Of a stretch of 64,000 bases of DNA, positions 17,388-25,865 are shown piece after piece (the stretch's first letter is position 1; every line of letters begins with the position of its first letter). The position numbers and the translations under genes were made by a program. The notes beneath the pieces are model-generated. The model was not told the origin of the DNA, made no database searches, and worked only from the letters and a program-made list of their open reading frames with translations. Source of the DNA: Bacteroidales bacterium (lineage in GTDB: Bacteria > Bacteroidota > Bacteroidia > Bacteroidales > WCHB1-69); contig JAGBPS010000017.1 of the NCBI GenBank assembly GCA_017633255.1, forward strand, positions 173,626-237,625, read 5' to 3'.

Positions 17388-18398
17388 ATGAAAAGGACTT
17401 CGAAAATATTGCCCTTGCTGCTTTTGATAGTCTTGCTGTTCAGTATGGTTGTAGCCCTGACCATCGGAGTGGTGCGTATTCCCATGGACACGATTTGGCA
17501 GTTGGCAAAGGCCCAGTTCGGTCATGCGGACACAACGGGCGTACCGGCTTCATATGGTATCACGCTGTTTCAGTTGAGGTTGCCACGAATAGTGATGAGT
17601 GTGATTGTCGGAGCGGCGCTGGCAGCCTGTGGTTGTGTGTTCCAGTCCATTTTCCGCAACCCGATTTGTGACCCCTATGTGCTGGGTATCTCGTCGGGAA
17701 GCTCGCTGGGTGGTGCCATCAGCTTCATCCTGGGCTGGGATGTCTTCTATTTCGGAGTGACCATCCCCGCCCTGATAACCGGTTTGCTTACACTCTTTGT
17801 CATCCTGGGTATCAGCAAGATGAGTCGCCGTCGTAGTATCGAAACCCTGCTGTTGGTGGGTATTGCCATCAACTTCCTGATATCTGCTGTTATCACCCTG
17901 TTGGTGGTGATGCATCAGCGTGAAATGCATAAGATTTATTTCTGGACGATGGGCTCGCTGGCATCGATTTCCTGGTCGGAGGTACTGATGATGACCGTGA
18001 TGACCATCCTCTGCGTTATTCCTTTCTTTTTCTATTCCAAAGATTTGAATATCATGCAGATGGGTGAAGATGTGGCTAAAAATTTAGGGGTCAACACTAA
18101 AAGGGTAGCCTATGTCACATTGATTTTCTCCTCTCTGTTGATTGCCACAGCAGTATCCTGTTGCGGAGTTATCGGTTTTATCGGACTGATTATCCCTCAT
18201 GTGTCGCGAATGCTCTTTGGCAATAATATGCGCTCCATGTTCACGTATTCGCTGATTCTGGGCGCTTTCTTCCTGCTGATTGCCGACACGCTGGCCCGTA
18301 CGTTAGCTATACCTGCGGAGTTGCCGGTGGGCAGTATCACGGCCTTGGCTGGTGCCCCGTATTTCCTCTTTTTGTTGTTGCGTCAAAAGAAAGTGTAA
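17388..18398 (+). CDS. FecCD/BtuC-family ABC transporter permease
   Basis: This is the inner-membrane channel of a metal-chelate or cobalamin importer. The 336-residue protein has about ten helices. Family signatures are visible: LRLPRIVMSVIVGAALAACG, FRNPICDPYVLGISSGSSLGG and GFIGLIIPHVSRMLFG (contact with the ATPase). It lies between the TonB receptor and the ATPase gene in one operon. No periplasmic binding-protein gene accompanies the set in this window. Confidence 0.94.
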   Translation: MKRTSKILPLLLLIVLLFSMVVALTIGVVRIPMDTIWQLAKAQFGHADTTGVPASYGITLFQLRLPRIVMSVIVGAALAACGCVFQSIFRNPICDPYVLGISSGSSLGGAISFILGWDVFYFGVTIPALITGLLTLFVILGISKMSRRRSIETLLLVGIAINFLISAVITLLVVMHQREMHKIYFWTMGSLASISWSEVLMMTVMTILCVIPFFFYSKDLNIMQMGEDVAKNLGVNTKRVAYVTLIFSSLLIATAVSCCGVIGFIGLIIPHVSRMLFGNNMRSMFTYSLILGAFFLLIADTLARTLAIPAELPVGSITALAGAPYFLFLLLRQKKV

Positions 18399-18399
18399 G

Positions 18400-19161
18400 A
18401 TGATAGAAATTAGCAATATATCTTCTGGCTATGAGGGAAAACGGGTTCTCCGGAATTTCTCTGTCACCTTTGAGAAGTCCGCTTTCTGTGCGGTGATGGG
18501 ACCCAATGGCTCCGGCAAGAGCACCTTGTTGCGGTCGATTGCTGGGCTTCAGTTACTGGAGGAGGGAGATATTCGCATTGATGGACTTTCGTTGAACCAG
18601 TACAAGCCGTTGGAGCTGGCGCGCAAGATAGCTTTTGTGCCTCAGCGTGAGGATGTGGTCTTTGACTTTTCGGTGTTTGAAGTGGTGATGATGGGACGTA
18701 ATCCGTATCAGAACCGCTGGGAGTTTTCTACTCCTGAAGATGAAAAGCTGGTGGAAAAAGTGTTGGAGATGACGAATCTTAGACATTTGAAAGACAGAAT
18801 GTTGGGACAGTTGAGTGGAGGAGAGCTCCGTCGTGCCATGATTGCCCGTGCCATTGCCCAGCAAACGCCTATTATCATGCTCGACGAGCCGTTGGCCAAT
18901 CTGGATGTGGTACACCAGTTTGAAATCATGGACATTTTGGCCGAACTGAATCAGCAACAACAGGTTACTATCATCATCGTACTGCATGATTTCCCTTACG
19001 CCTTGCAGTATGCCCAGGAGGTTCTGCTGATGAAAGAAGGAGAGATCCAGCATTTCGGTCCCACTTCCAAAGTCCTCACCCCAGAGAATGTCCAAACCTG
19101 CTTCGGCTTGGGCAACCGCTATGCCTACAGTCCCGACGGAATTGTCCGGAAGAGAGAATAA
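18400..19161 (+). CDS. ABC transporter ATPase, FecE/BtuD type
   Basis: This ATPase powers the FecCD permease encoded 1 bp upstream. Walker A is GPNGSGKSTLLRS, the signature motif LSGGELRRAMIARAIAQ, Walker B IIMLDEPLANLD and the switch His is in VLHDF. I set the start at MIEISNISSGYEG (18400, 253 residues); the longer frame from 18352 reads through the permease tail. It ends the operon. Confidence 0.95.
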   Translation: MIEISNISSGYEGKRVLRNFSVTFEKSAFCAVMGPNGSGKSTLLRSIAGLQLLEEGDIRIDGLSLNQYKPLELARKIAFVPQREDVVFDFSVFEVVMMGRNPYQNRWEFSTPEDEKLVEKVLEMTNLRHLKDRMLGQLSGGELRRAMIARAIAQQTPIIMLDEPLANLDVVHQFEIMDILAELNQQQQVTIIIVLHDFPYALQYAQEVLLMKEGEIQHFGPTSKVLTPENVQTCFGLGNRYAYSPDGIVRKRE

Positions 19162-19186
19162 GATTGTTGGGTATTTGAATTATTAT

Positions 19187-19195
19187 TATTTTTGC
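19187..19195 (+). promoter_or_regulatory. -7 box of the secreted protease gene (TATTTTTGC)
   Basis: TATTTTTGC is 46 bp upstream of ATG 19241, after a run of ATT repeats. Confidence 0.7.
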
Positions 19196-19240
19196 AATCA
19201 ATATCAGTGAAATATTAATATTGAAGCGAATGTTTATCCT

Positions 19241-22200
19241 ATGAAAAAAATCTCTATTCTCTTTTCCATTGCTTTGTTATTCGGCTTAATGCAGCTGATT
19301 TCTGCTGCTACCATTAACGAAACTACTGCACGCCAGACTGCGGCATCTTTTATGAATACGCAGCGGAATATGCGGGAAAGAACGGTTTCGCCAGAACAAA
19401 TGAGTCGTATTAATTTGAACTACAACCACTTGTATGCCTTTAATCTACAGGGCGGAGGTTATGTGATTATGAGTGACGATGACCGCACTCTTCCTGTGTT
19501 GGCCTATTCCCTTACGGGCGAACTGAATCCCGAAGATATGCCGGAAGCCATGGAATTTCAGTTGCAAATGTTTGACAGACAGCTTGATGCTATTGCCAAC
19601 GGTGCCGCTCCACAGACATATCATCCGCAGCGGAATCTTCGTAGTGTGGCTCCGCTAATCACATCCACTTGGTCGCAGGCGACATCTGGTGGCTTGGCTT
19701 ACAATGCCCTGTGTCCTGTCGACACCCTTCTGGGGAATCTTGGAGGGCATCCCACTGTAGGCTGTGTGGCCCTGGCATTGGCACAGGTAATGCGCTATTG
19801 GCAATGGCCTGCCTACGGCATCGGTTCCAATTGCTACAGCTATAACGGTGCATATTCCTGTTGGCGTTATGATACTTTATGTGCCGATTTTGGTTCTACC
19901 TATTACGATTGGCAGAATATGCCGGACAGAATCTATGATACCAGTGCTATTGAAGCGCGCTTGGCAGTGGCCACACTGGCTTATCAATGCGGGGTAGCGA
20001 TGAATATGAAATATAACAGTGATTGTCGGGGAAGCAGCAGTAGCAATGCTAATAATCAATGCTATGCGGCTTTGCGTCATTTTGGCTATTCCCATGATGC
20101 TATGATTGAAAGCCGTTCCAATTATACTGATGAATTATGGATTAATATGTTGAAAGCGGAATTGGATATGAATCGTCCGGTGTTATATACCGGCCAGTCT
20201 CTTGCAGACCCGAATGAGGGCACTAATCAGGCAGGTCATGCTTTTATTCTGGATGGCTATGATGAGAATGATATGTTCCATGTTAATTGGGGATGGGGAG
20301 GCAATTGCGACAACTATTTTGCCATCAATGCGTTAACACCGACTACTTACTATAATTTCTCTCATTCTGAAGTGGCGGTTTTCAATTTCCACCCCAGTGA
20401 TATATCCCAAATGTTCGCTTTCGTTGAGTTATTGCATGATGTTACAACGGATACAGACCGTATTCAGATGAATGATGTGATTCACGGCCAGAATGAGTTG
20501 GTCAATGTAGGTGATACCACAGCGGATTTGTTCGTGGCGCAGGCGGCTTATACCAATACGGATTATAGTTTTGTGAAATGGCTTGATGTGCAGCATGTTA
20601 CGATTCCCGCAGGAGATACCTTACAATATAGTTTTTCAGCTTCCGTTGATTTGCCTGTGGGCAGTTATTATGTGGTGATGTTCCAAAGCAATGATTCTAT
20701 TGATATTCAGTCCACTTCCACTATAGGGGCGATGGAGTTTCTGACCAACAAAAAGACCCAGTACGATTTCTGGGTGGTCGATACCAACCGTTCGGATTTA
20801 TATAACCTCGCTATTTTTGTGCGTTTTGCCGATGATGAGGAAATAGGCCATTCTTTCCAGGATGTTGATAATATGTTTAACAAAGAAGAACCAGACTATA
20901 ATAGTGTGTACAATTATTACAAAGAAAGCACTTACGACAAAATACATTTCCACACCGTTTATGCAAATCAGGTACAAGGCGGACATATTGTATCGTATGC
21001 CACCAAGCATCCTCGGGCTTATTATCAGCCCTATAGTCCTACCAATCCCATTGGTTATCAAGGCGAACTGCCTTTTAAAGGCATCTCCATGCGTGAGGCG
21101 GAACTGATTGCGGAAATTCTTCATGCGGTGGATTCCATGGGTCTTGTGGACACTTATACCATGTTGGACGGCAATGGTGACGGTTTTATTGACAACATCA
21201 GTTTCATCGTCAAAGGTGATGTGGGGGCGTGGGCTACCATATTATGGCCTCACATGGAGTTCTTCCCGCAGGATTCCATCGATTTCCCTGTTATGGTTAA
21301 CGGTATTCGGCCGCATGCTTTCAATTTTGAGTTTGAGGGTTCCTCCACTTATTTTGCCGCAAGGGTTTTCTGCCACGAAATGGGTCATTCCATGGGCTTG
21401 CCGGATTTGTACCATTACATCAATTACGGAAATGTTTTTCCTGCGGATTATTGGGATATGATGTGTTCGGGAGGCGCTTATCAGCAAATGAGTGTTATCT
21501 TGAAATCCAAATATATACATGTTGCAGATGAACCTATACAGATTACGGAAGATGGTACATACACTATATTAAGCAATACTTCAAGCGCTTCACAGAATTG
21601 TTATTATATCAAGTCGGCCATTGATAGTACTCAGTGGTTTACTTTTGAATATCGTAACAAAGCGGATGTTTTTGACTCAGGTATTCCTGCTTCGGGTATG
21701 TTGATTGGTCGTTGGAATGACACGGTCCCCATCAATTACGATGGCATGTTTGCCAACGCTTACTTCGACTTTTATACCCAGGCACACCAATACTGGATTT
21801 TCCGTCCCGGCAGTAATTGCGATACCGTTAATGGCAATCCTTTTCAGGCAAATTTCAGTTTTGAGTCAGGTCGCACTTCTTTCGGTCCTTCTACCAATCC
21901 TCACCCCTACCTCACGAATGGCACTCCTGAACATAGTTTTGAAATCACGGATATTCATGAATATGGTGATTATCTGACTTTCCATGTGCATTTCCTTACA
22001 GATGAGGTGAAAGATGTTGTGTTGAATTCTTTTTCGATTTATCCCAATCCCGCAGTGGATCAGCTGAATGTTTCCGGAGAAAATATGCGGACGATTGAAC
22101 TCTATAATACTTTGGGACAATTAATTGTTACTGAAAATCCTGCTGTAGACAATTTCTGTACGATTCCAGTCGGAAATCTTTCTTCAGGAATTTATATGCT

Positions 22201-22255
22201 GAAAGTCATTTCAACCGATGGCACTGCTTCGGTACAGAAATTTGTGAAAAAATAA
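19241..22255 (+). CDS. Secreted double protease: C10 (streptopain-like) plus M6-like metalloprotease, T9SS sorted
   Basis: This is a 1004-residue exported protein. After the signal peptide (MKKISILFSIALLFGLMQL) comes a Spi-like propeptide (about 25-125), then a C10 cysteine protease with nucleophile Cys175 in HPTVGCVALALAQ, catalytic His333 in QAGHAFILDGYDEND, and the NWGWGG oxyanion segment. After a linker, a second catalytic region has a zincin motif HEMGHSMGLPD (His712, Glu713, His716) in a context like M6 immune inhibitor A proteases (DGNGDGFIDN; YWDMMCSGG). The last about 75 residues (FSIYPNPAVDQLNV ... VQKFVKK) are a T9SS type A sorting domain, implying cell-surface or secreted release. 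Two unrelated proteases in one chain is uncommon. Confidence 0.9.
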   Translation: MKKISILFSIALLFGLMQLISAATINETTARQTAASFMNTQRNMRERTVSPEQMSRINLNYNHLYAFNLQGGGYVIMSDDDRTLPVLAYSLTGELNPEDMPEAMEFQLQMFDRQLDAIANGAAPQTYHPQRNLRSVAPLITSTWSQATSGGLAYNALCPVDTLLGNLGGHPTVGCVALALAQVMRYWQWPAYGIGSNCYSYNGAYSCWRYDTLCADFGSTYYDWQNMPDRIYDTSAIEARLAVATLAYQCGVAMNMKYNSDCRGSSSSNANNQCYAALRHFGYSHDAMIESRSNYTDELWINMLKAELDMNRPVLYTGQSLADPNEGTNQAGHAFILDGYDENDMFHVNWGWGGNCDNYFAINALTPTTYYNFSHSEVAVFNFHPSDISQMFAFVELLHDVTTDTDRIQMNDVIHGQNELVNVGDTTADLFVAQAAYTNTDYSFVKWLDVQHVTIPAGDTLQYSFSASVDLPVGSYYVVMFQSNDSIDIQSTSTIGAMEFLTNKKTQYDFWVVDTNRSDLYNLAIFVRFADDEEIGHSFQDVDNMFNKEEPDYNSVYNYYKESTYDKIHFHTVYANQVQGGHIVSYATKHPRAYYQPYSPTNPIGYQGELPFKGISMREAELIAEILHAVDSMGLVDTYTMLDGNGDGFIDNISFIVKGDVGAWATILWPHMEFFPQDSIDFPVMVNGIRPHAFNFEFEGSSTYFAARVFCHEMGHSMGLPDLYHYINYGNVFPADYWDMMCSGGAYQQMSVILKSKYIHVADEPIQITEDGTYTILSNTSSASQNCYYIKSAIDSTQWFTFEYRNKADVFDSGIPASGMLIGRWNDTVPINYDGMFANAYFDFYTQAHQYWIFRPGSNCDTVNGNPFQANFSFESGRTSFGPSTNPHPYLTNGTPEHSFEITDIHEYGDYLTFHVHFLTDEVKDVVLNSFSIYPNPAVDQLNVSGENMRTIELYNTLGQLIVTENPAVDNFCTIPVGNLSSGIYMLKVISTDGTASVQKFVKK

Positions 22256-22316
22256 AAGAGTCCGTTGAAAAAACGAACATTATCTGTGTTCAAAGTTATG
22301 TACTGATGCGATTTTA

Positions 22317-22363
22317 TGCCTCGATGGGGCATTCTCTCAATAATCCCGCACGAAAGTGTGGGG
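22317..22363. repeat. Two-hairpin dispersed repeat, copy 2
   Basis: An imperfect first hairpin (TGCCTC / GGGGCA, 22317-22331), a 12-bp spacer containing TCTCAATAA and a second hairpin (CCCGCAC, loop GAAA, GTGTGGGG). It lies between the convergent ends of the protease gene and the beta-barrel gene. Confidence 0.75.
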
Positions 22364-22375
22364 TTACTTCGGATA

Positions 22376-23098
22376 TCAATTGTATTCTTTCAGAATATTG
22401 CATTTGAGCGTGAACCTCAGGCCAATCATCGATGAAGAAAAACAGTCAAAAATCTTATCTCGATATTCACCAGATAAATTTACAGGATATTTCCACCAGA
22501 AATATTCAAAGACCGGCTCTATCCGTAAAGAAAAATGGGGTGAGGCCACATAGCTGAATCCGACAGCCGCAGATATCCCATGCATGGTTTTGTTTCTGAT
22601 GTCAAAACCAGGTATGGTGTATGACATTTTATAATGTGCCAATTGTTTGATAATATACCCAGCGGAAACCGATATCATAAATTTATTGTTGACACGGTAA
22701 TGGTAACCGAAGGTAAAAGGTATATTGACAAAAACGAAATGATATTCGCAATTATTGGGGATGATAATGTAAAAGTCGTTTGAAGGTTCATAAAGATGAT
22801 AGGAGTTGGTGGTTGAAAAGTCGTTGCTGTTGACAATAGCACCCATCTGAATTGAAAAAATATTACGCTTATACGCAATATCCATACCTAATTGCAACCC
22901 TACCGCATATTGTAGTTTTCTGTTGATATTCAAATCTTGTCGGGCAGATTTCTTATATAAGGGGAAATTAGGACCTCCTGTGATTTCTATAGTCGGACTC
23001 AGGATGGGTTTGTTTCGAAGGCTGTCTTGCGCATAGCTTGTCACTATACAGCAGATAGCGATTGAAACTAACAAGGCTTTTTTGAATGCGTTTTTCAT
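22376..23098 (-). CDS. Outer-membrane beta-barrel protein (PorT-like small barrel)
   Basis: This is a 240-residue protein with a signal peptide (KKALLVSIAICCIVTSYA) and alternating hydrophobic strands that end in LKCNILKEYN, as in small OmpW/PorT-like barrels of Bacteroidota. Typical strands are QYAVGLQLGMDIAYK and VNIPFTFGYHYRV. The start at MKNAFKKAL (23098) is chosen because the upstream frame runs through a dispersed palindrome. Function is unknown. Confidence 0.75.
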   Translation of the reverse strand: MKNAFKKALLVSIAICCIVTSYAQDSLRNKPILSPTIEITGGPNFPLYKKSARQDLNINRKLQYAVGLQLGMDIAYKRNIFSIQMGAIVNSNDFSTTNSYHLYEPSNDFYIIIPNNCEYHFVFVNIPFTFGYHYRVNNKFMISVSAGYIIKQLAHYKMSYTIPGFDIRNKTMHGISAAVGFSYVASPHFSLRIEPVFEYFWWKYPVNLSGEYRDKIFDCFSSSMIGLRFTLKCNILKEYN

Positions 23099-23121
23099 GA
23101 TCTTCGGTTTTGTCTGGAATT

Positions 23122-23160
23122 GTAATATAGAGACGCACGGCCGTGCGTCTCTACACAATT
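23122..23160. repeat. GCGTCTCTACA palindromic repeat, intergenic copy
   Basis: A perfect 24-bp palindrome at 23129-23152 (arm AGAGACGCACGG), flanked by AATAT and ACACAAT. It belongs to the same family as the two copies inside the U32 gene. Confidence 0.85.
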
Positions 23161-23182
23161 GTATGCATTTGTATTTCATCCG

Positions 23183-23210
23183 TATGAGACGGGGCACGTC
23201 CCGTCTCTAT
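23183..23210. repeat. Related GAGACGGG...CCCGTCTC palindrome
   Basis: An 8-bp inverted pair, GAGACGGG and CCCGTCTC, around GCACGT (23186-23207), 30 bp from the previous palindrome. It is probably a variant member of the same family. Confidence 0.7.
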
Positions 23211-23227
23211 AACACATGGAATGTCTG

Positions 23228-24460
23228 TTATTTCATTGCTTCCACTGCGGCCTTGATGCGGCGGCAGGCTTCCTTCAGATTGGCCTCTGAGGTGGCGTAG
23301 GACAGACGGATGCAGTTGTCATCGCCGAAGGCGGAACCTTGCACCAATGCCACATTGGCATCGTAAAGCAGGTACATGCACAGGTCGGTTGAATTCTCAA
23401 TGGCCGTTTTCTTGTAGGTAGCGGCGAATTGGGAATCGGCGGGCACATGCTTGCCGTACAGCGCTGACACATCGGGGAAGAAATAGAAAGCGCCCTGCGG
23501 CATACGCTGTTTGAAGCCGGGAATTTCGTTCAACAGGGCGAATACCATGTCACGACGGGCCTTGAAGGTGTTGCGCATGTCAATGATGTCCTTGGAAGTG
23601 GTGGGATCCATCTCCATGGCTTTGAGAGTGGCGCGCTGGGCGATGGAGCAAGTGGCTGAAGTCACCTGGCCTTGCAGTTTCTTGCAAGCCTTGGCAATTT
23701 TCACCGGAGCGCCGATGAAACCGATACGCCAGCCAGTCATGGCAAAGCCTTTGGCCACACCGTTAACCGTAACCACTTGTTCTTTGATGAAGTCGAACTG
23801 GGCGATACTCTCGTGTTTGCCTTGGAAATTGATGTGCTCATAAATTTCGTCGGACATGACCACCACCTGCGGATGCTCTTTCACTACCTCGGCCAGACTG
23901 CGCAATTCTTCTTTGCTGTACAGCATACCTGTCGGGTTGGAGGGACTGCTGAACATGATGAGTTTGGTCTTGGGGGTGATAGCTTCTCTTAACTGCTCAG
24001 CGGTGATTTTGAAATCGTTTTCCAGCTTGGCGGGAATGAACACACATTTGCCACCGGCCACCTTGGCGATTTCACGGTAGGAAACCCAATACGGAGTGGG
24101 GATAATCACCTCGTCGCCGGGGTTCACCAAAGCCATCACAACCTGGTAGATGGACTGCTTGCCACCAGTTGACACCACAATCTGGTTGGTGTCGTAATCC
24201 AAGTTGTTGTCTCTTTTGAATTTGTGGCTGATAGCCTTCAGCAAATCAGCATAGCCGGGAACTGGCGGATAGTGAGTGTAGTTGTCGTCGATGGCCTGTT
24301 TGGCGTATTCCTTCACACATTCCGGAGTGTTGAAGTCCGGTTCGCCAATACTCAAGCTGATAATGTCTTTGCCCTGTTCTTTCAGTTCGCGGGCAATCTG
24401 GGTCATCGCTAAGGTTTCCGATTCACCCATCGCTAAAATTCTGTCTGATAAAATTTCCAT
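23228..24460 (-). CDS. Pyridoxal-phosphate aminotransferase, aspartate aminotransferase type (class I)
   Basis: This enzyme transfers an amino group between amino and keto acids in the cytoplasm. Full length at 410 residues. Visible family features: SLSIGEPDFNTPE near the start, FSSPSNPTGMLYS around residue 180, SDEIYEH, and the PLP-lysine region NGVAKGFAMTGWRIGF with Lys about 238. It ends FGDDNCIRLSYATSE. It is most like the AspC/AspB-type enzymes of this phylum; exact substrate is inferred. Confidence 0.93.
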   Translation of the reverse strand: MEILSDRILAMGESETLAMTQIARELKEQGKDIISLSIGEPDFNTPECVKEYAKQAIDDNYTHYPPVPGYADLLKAISHKFKRDNNLDYDTNQIVVSTGGKQSIYQVVMALVNPGDEVIIPTPYWVSYREIAKVAGGKCVFIPAKLENDFKITAEQLREAITPKTKLIMFSSPSNPTGMLYSKEELRSLAEVVKEHPQVVVMSDEIYEHINFQGKHESIAQFDFIKEQVVTVNGVAKGFAMTGWRIGFIGAPVKIAKACKKLQGQVTSATCSIAQRATLKAMEMDPTTSKDIIDMRNTFKARRDMVFALLNEIPGFKQRMPQGAFYFFPDVSALYGKHVPADSQFAATYKKTAIENSTDLCMYLLYDANVALVQGSAFGDDNCIRLSYATSEANLKEACRRIKAAVEAMK

Positions 24461-24542
24461 AGTGTTGTTGTTTATTTTGTTATTGTTGTTGTTTTCAGAG
24501 AATTGGGTATAACGAGTTTAAGGTCTTTAAGGATATTAAAGT

Positions 24543-24575
24543 AATTGTCAACTGTCAATTATCAACTGTCAACTT
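24543..24575. repeat. TCAACTGTCAATTATCAAC short tandem word
   Basis: Alternating copies of GTCAACTGTCAA / TTATCAACTG. The neighbouring HAD gene runs into this block: its last six codons (KLTVDN) and stop are made of it. Confidence 0.75.
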
Positions 24576-25211
24576 TATTAATTCTGTCGGTTGGGCAATA
24601 ATGTATTCCGCTTGGTGTTCGGTCAGTTCCTGGCGGTCGCGGTAGCCCCAAAGCGCTCCCACTGCTTTCATGCCCGCACGATGCGCCGTGTCCATGTCCA
24701 CACCGGTGTCTCCCACATACAGGCAGTCTTCAGCGTTCACCTTCGTCATCTCCATAATGTCAAATACAATCTGCGGATGAGGTTTCACCGGAATGCCCTC
24801 TCTTTGGCCCAGCACTGCCGTGAATTTGATGGTCGGGAAATAATGCTCCATCAGGGGCATCATCGCCTTGTTCACTTTATTGGAGGCCACTCCCAGCATC
24901 ACACCATGTTTCTGCAATGTTTCCAAAGTCTCTATTATGCCAGGGTAGGGCACGGTTTTGTCTTCTTTGTGAATATCATAGTAGGCTATCATCTCTTGAA
25001 AAACCTTCTCCACAAAATCCGCCTGTCTTTTGTCTTCCGGCAAAATGCGCTCTACCAATTTATGAATGCCATCCCCCACAAAATAGCGGTAACTGTCCAA
25101 TGGATGCTCCGGAAAACCGTATTTCCGCATCAGATAATTGCAGGAATCCGCCAAATCCTCAAGCGAATTGAGCAGTGTGCCATCCAAATCGAAAATCACT
25201 AATTTAATCAT
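24555..25211 (-). CDS. HAD-superfamily hydrolase, phosphoglycolate phosphatase-like
   Basis: This is a predicted small-molecule phosphatase of 218 residues. The nucleophile Asp is in VIFDLDGTLLNS at the very start (D9, D11), the Thr/Ser motif in LGVASNKVNKAM, and the acidic motif in LYVGDTGVDMDTAHRAGM. I set the start at MIKLVIFDLDG; ATGA overlaps the rfbC stop by 4 bp, so translation is coupled. The C-terminal residues are supplied by an intergenic repeat. Confidence 0.88.
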   Translation of the reverse strand: MIKLVIFDLDGTLLNSLEDLADSCNYLMRKYGFPEHPLDSYRYFVGDGIHKLVERILPEDKRQADFVEKVFQEMIAYYDIHKEDKTVPYPGIIETLETLQKHGVMLGVASNKVNKAMMPLMEHYFPTIKFTAVLGQREGIPVKPHPQIVFDIMEMTKVNAEDCLYVGDTGVDMDTAHRAGMKAVGALWGYRDRQELTEHQAEYIIAQPTELIKLTVDN

Positions 25212-25756
25212 AATGAGAAAGGGGAAACAAAATCTTTGAAATGAACGCCAACCATATCTTTTTCTGAAATCACCGACGGGTCGGTCTTCCAATCGATATT
25301 CAAATCAGGATCATTGAACAAAATGGAGGCCTCGGAAGCCTTGTTATAAAAAGCTCCGCATTTGTAGGCGAAAATCGTGTCATCCTCAAGTGCCACAAAA
25401 CCATGGGCGAAGCCTGTGGGAATATAAAATTGCATGAAATTATCGTCACTTAACTCCACTGAATGGTGCTGACCGTAGGTTGGACTGCCCTTACGGATAT
25501 CTACCGCCACATCCAGCACCCGTCCTTTGATGACCCGTACCAGTTTGGACTGGGCGAACGGCGGGCATTGGAAATGCAGGCCACGGATGACACCTTTTCT
25601 GGAAAACGATTGGTTATCCTGCACAAACACATCGGTAATTCCCGCTTCCTTGAAGCGTTTTTCGTTGTAATCCTCAAAAAAATAGCCTCGTTCGTCGTAA
25701 TACACGTCGGGTTTGACAAGTAACAATCCTTCGATTTCGGTTTTAAGTATTTCCAT
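25208..25756 (-). CDS. rfbC: dTDP-4-dehydrorhamnose 3,5-epimerase
   Basis: This cupin enzyme epimerises dTDP-4-keto-6-deoxyglucose toward dTDP-L-rhamnose. Family features: RGYFFEDYNEKRF, QDNQSFSRKGVIRGLHFQCPP, KLVRVIKGRVLDVAVDIRKGSPTYG and FAHGFVALEDDTIFAYKC. It is full length at 182 residues. The other rhamnose genes (rfbA, B, D) are not in this window. It overlaps the phosphatase gene downstream. Confidence 0.94.
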   Translation of the reverse strand: MEILKTEIEGLLLVKPDVYYDERGYFFEDYNEKRFKEAGITDVFVQDNQSFSRKGVIRGLHFQCPPFAQSKLVRVIKGRVLDVAVDIRKGSPTYGQHHSVELSDDNFMQFYIPTGFAHGFVALEDDTIFAYKCGAFYNKASEASILFNDPDLNIDWKTDPSVISEKDMVGVHFKDFVSPFSL

Positions 25757-25827
25757 TTTCGTTTTTTTGAATTAGAAACTAAGAGTTATGAATTAAGAAT
25801 GAAAATGAGTTATACGTATTCATGATT

Positions 25828-25864
25828 TTTAACTTTCATCTTTCAGTTTTCAACTTTCAGTTTG
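25828..25864. repeat. CTTTCA-type tandem word
   Basis: Imperfect tandem of CTTTCATCTTTCAGTTTTCAACTTTCAG directly after the stop codon of the ClC gene (minus strand). It is another AT-rich word family at a gene end. Confidence 0.5.
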
Positions 25865-25865
25865 G

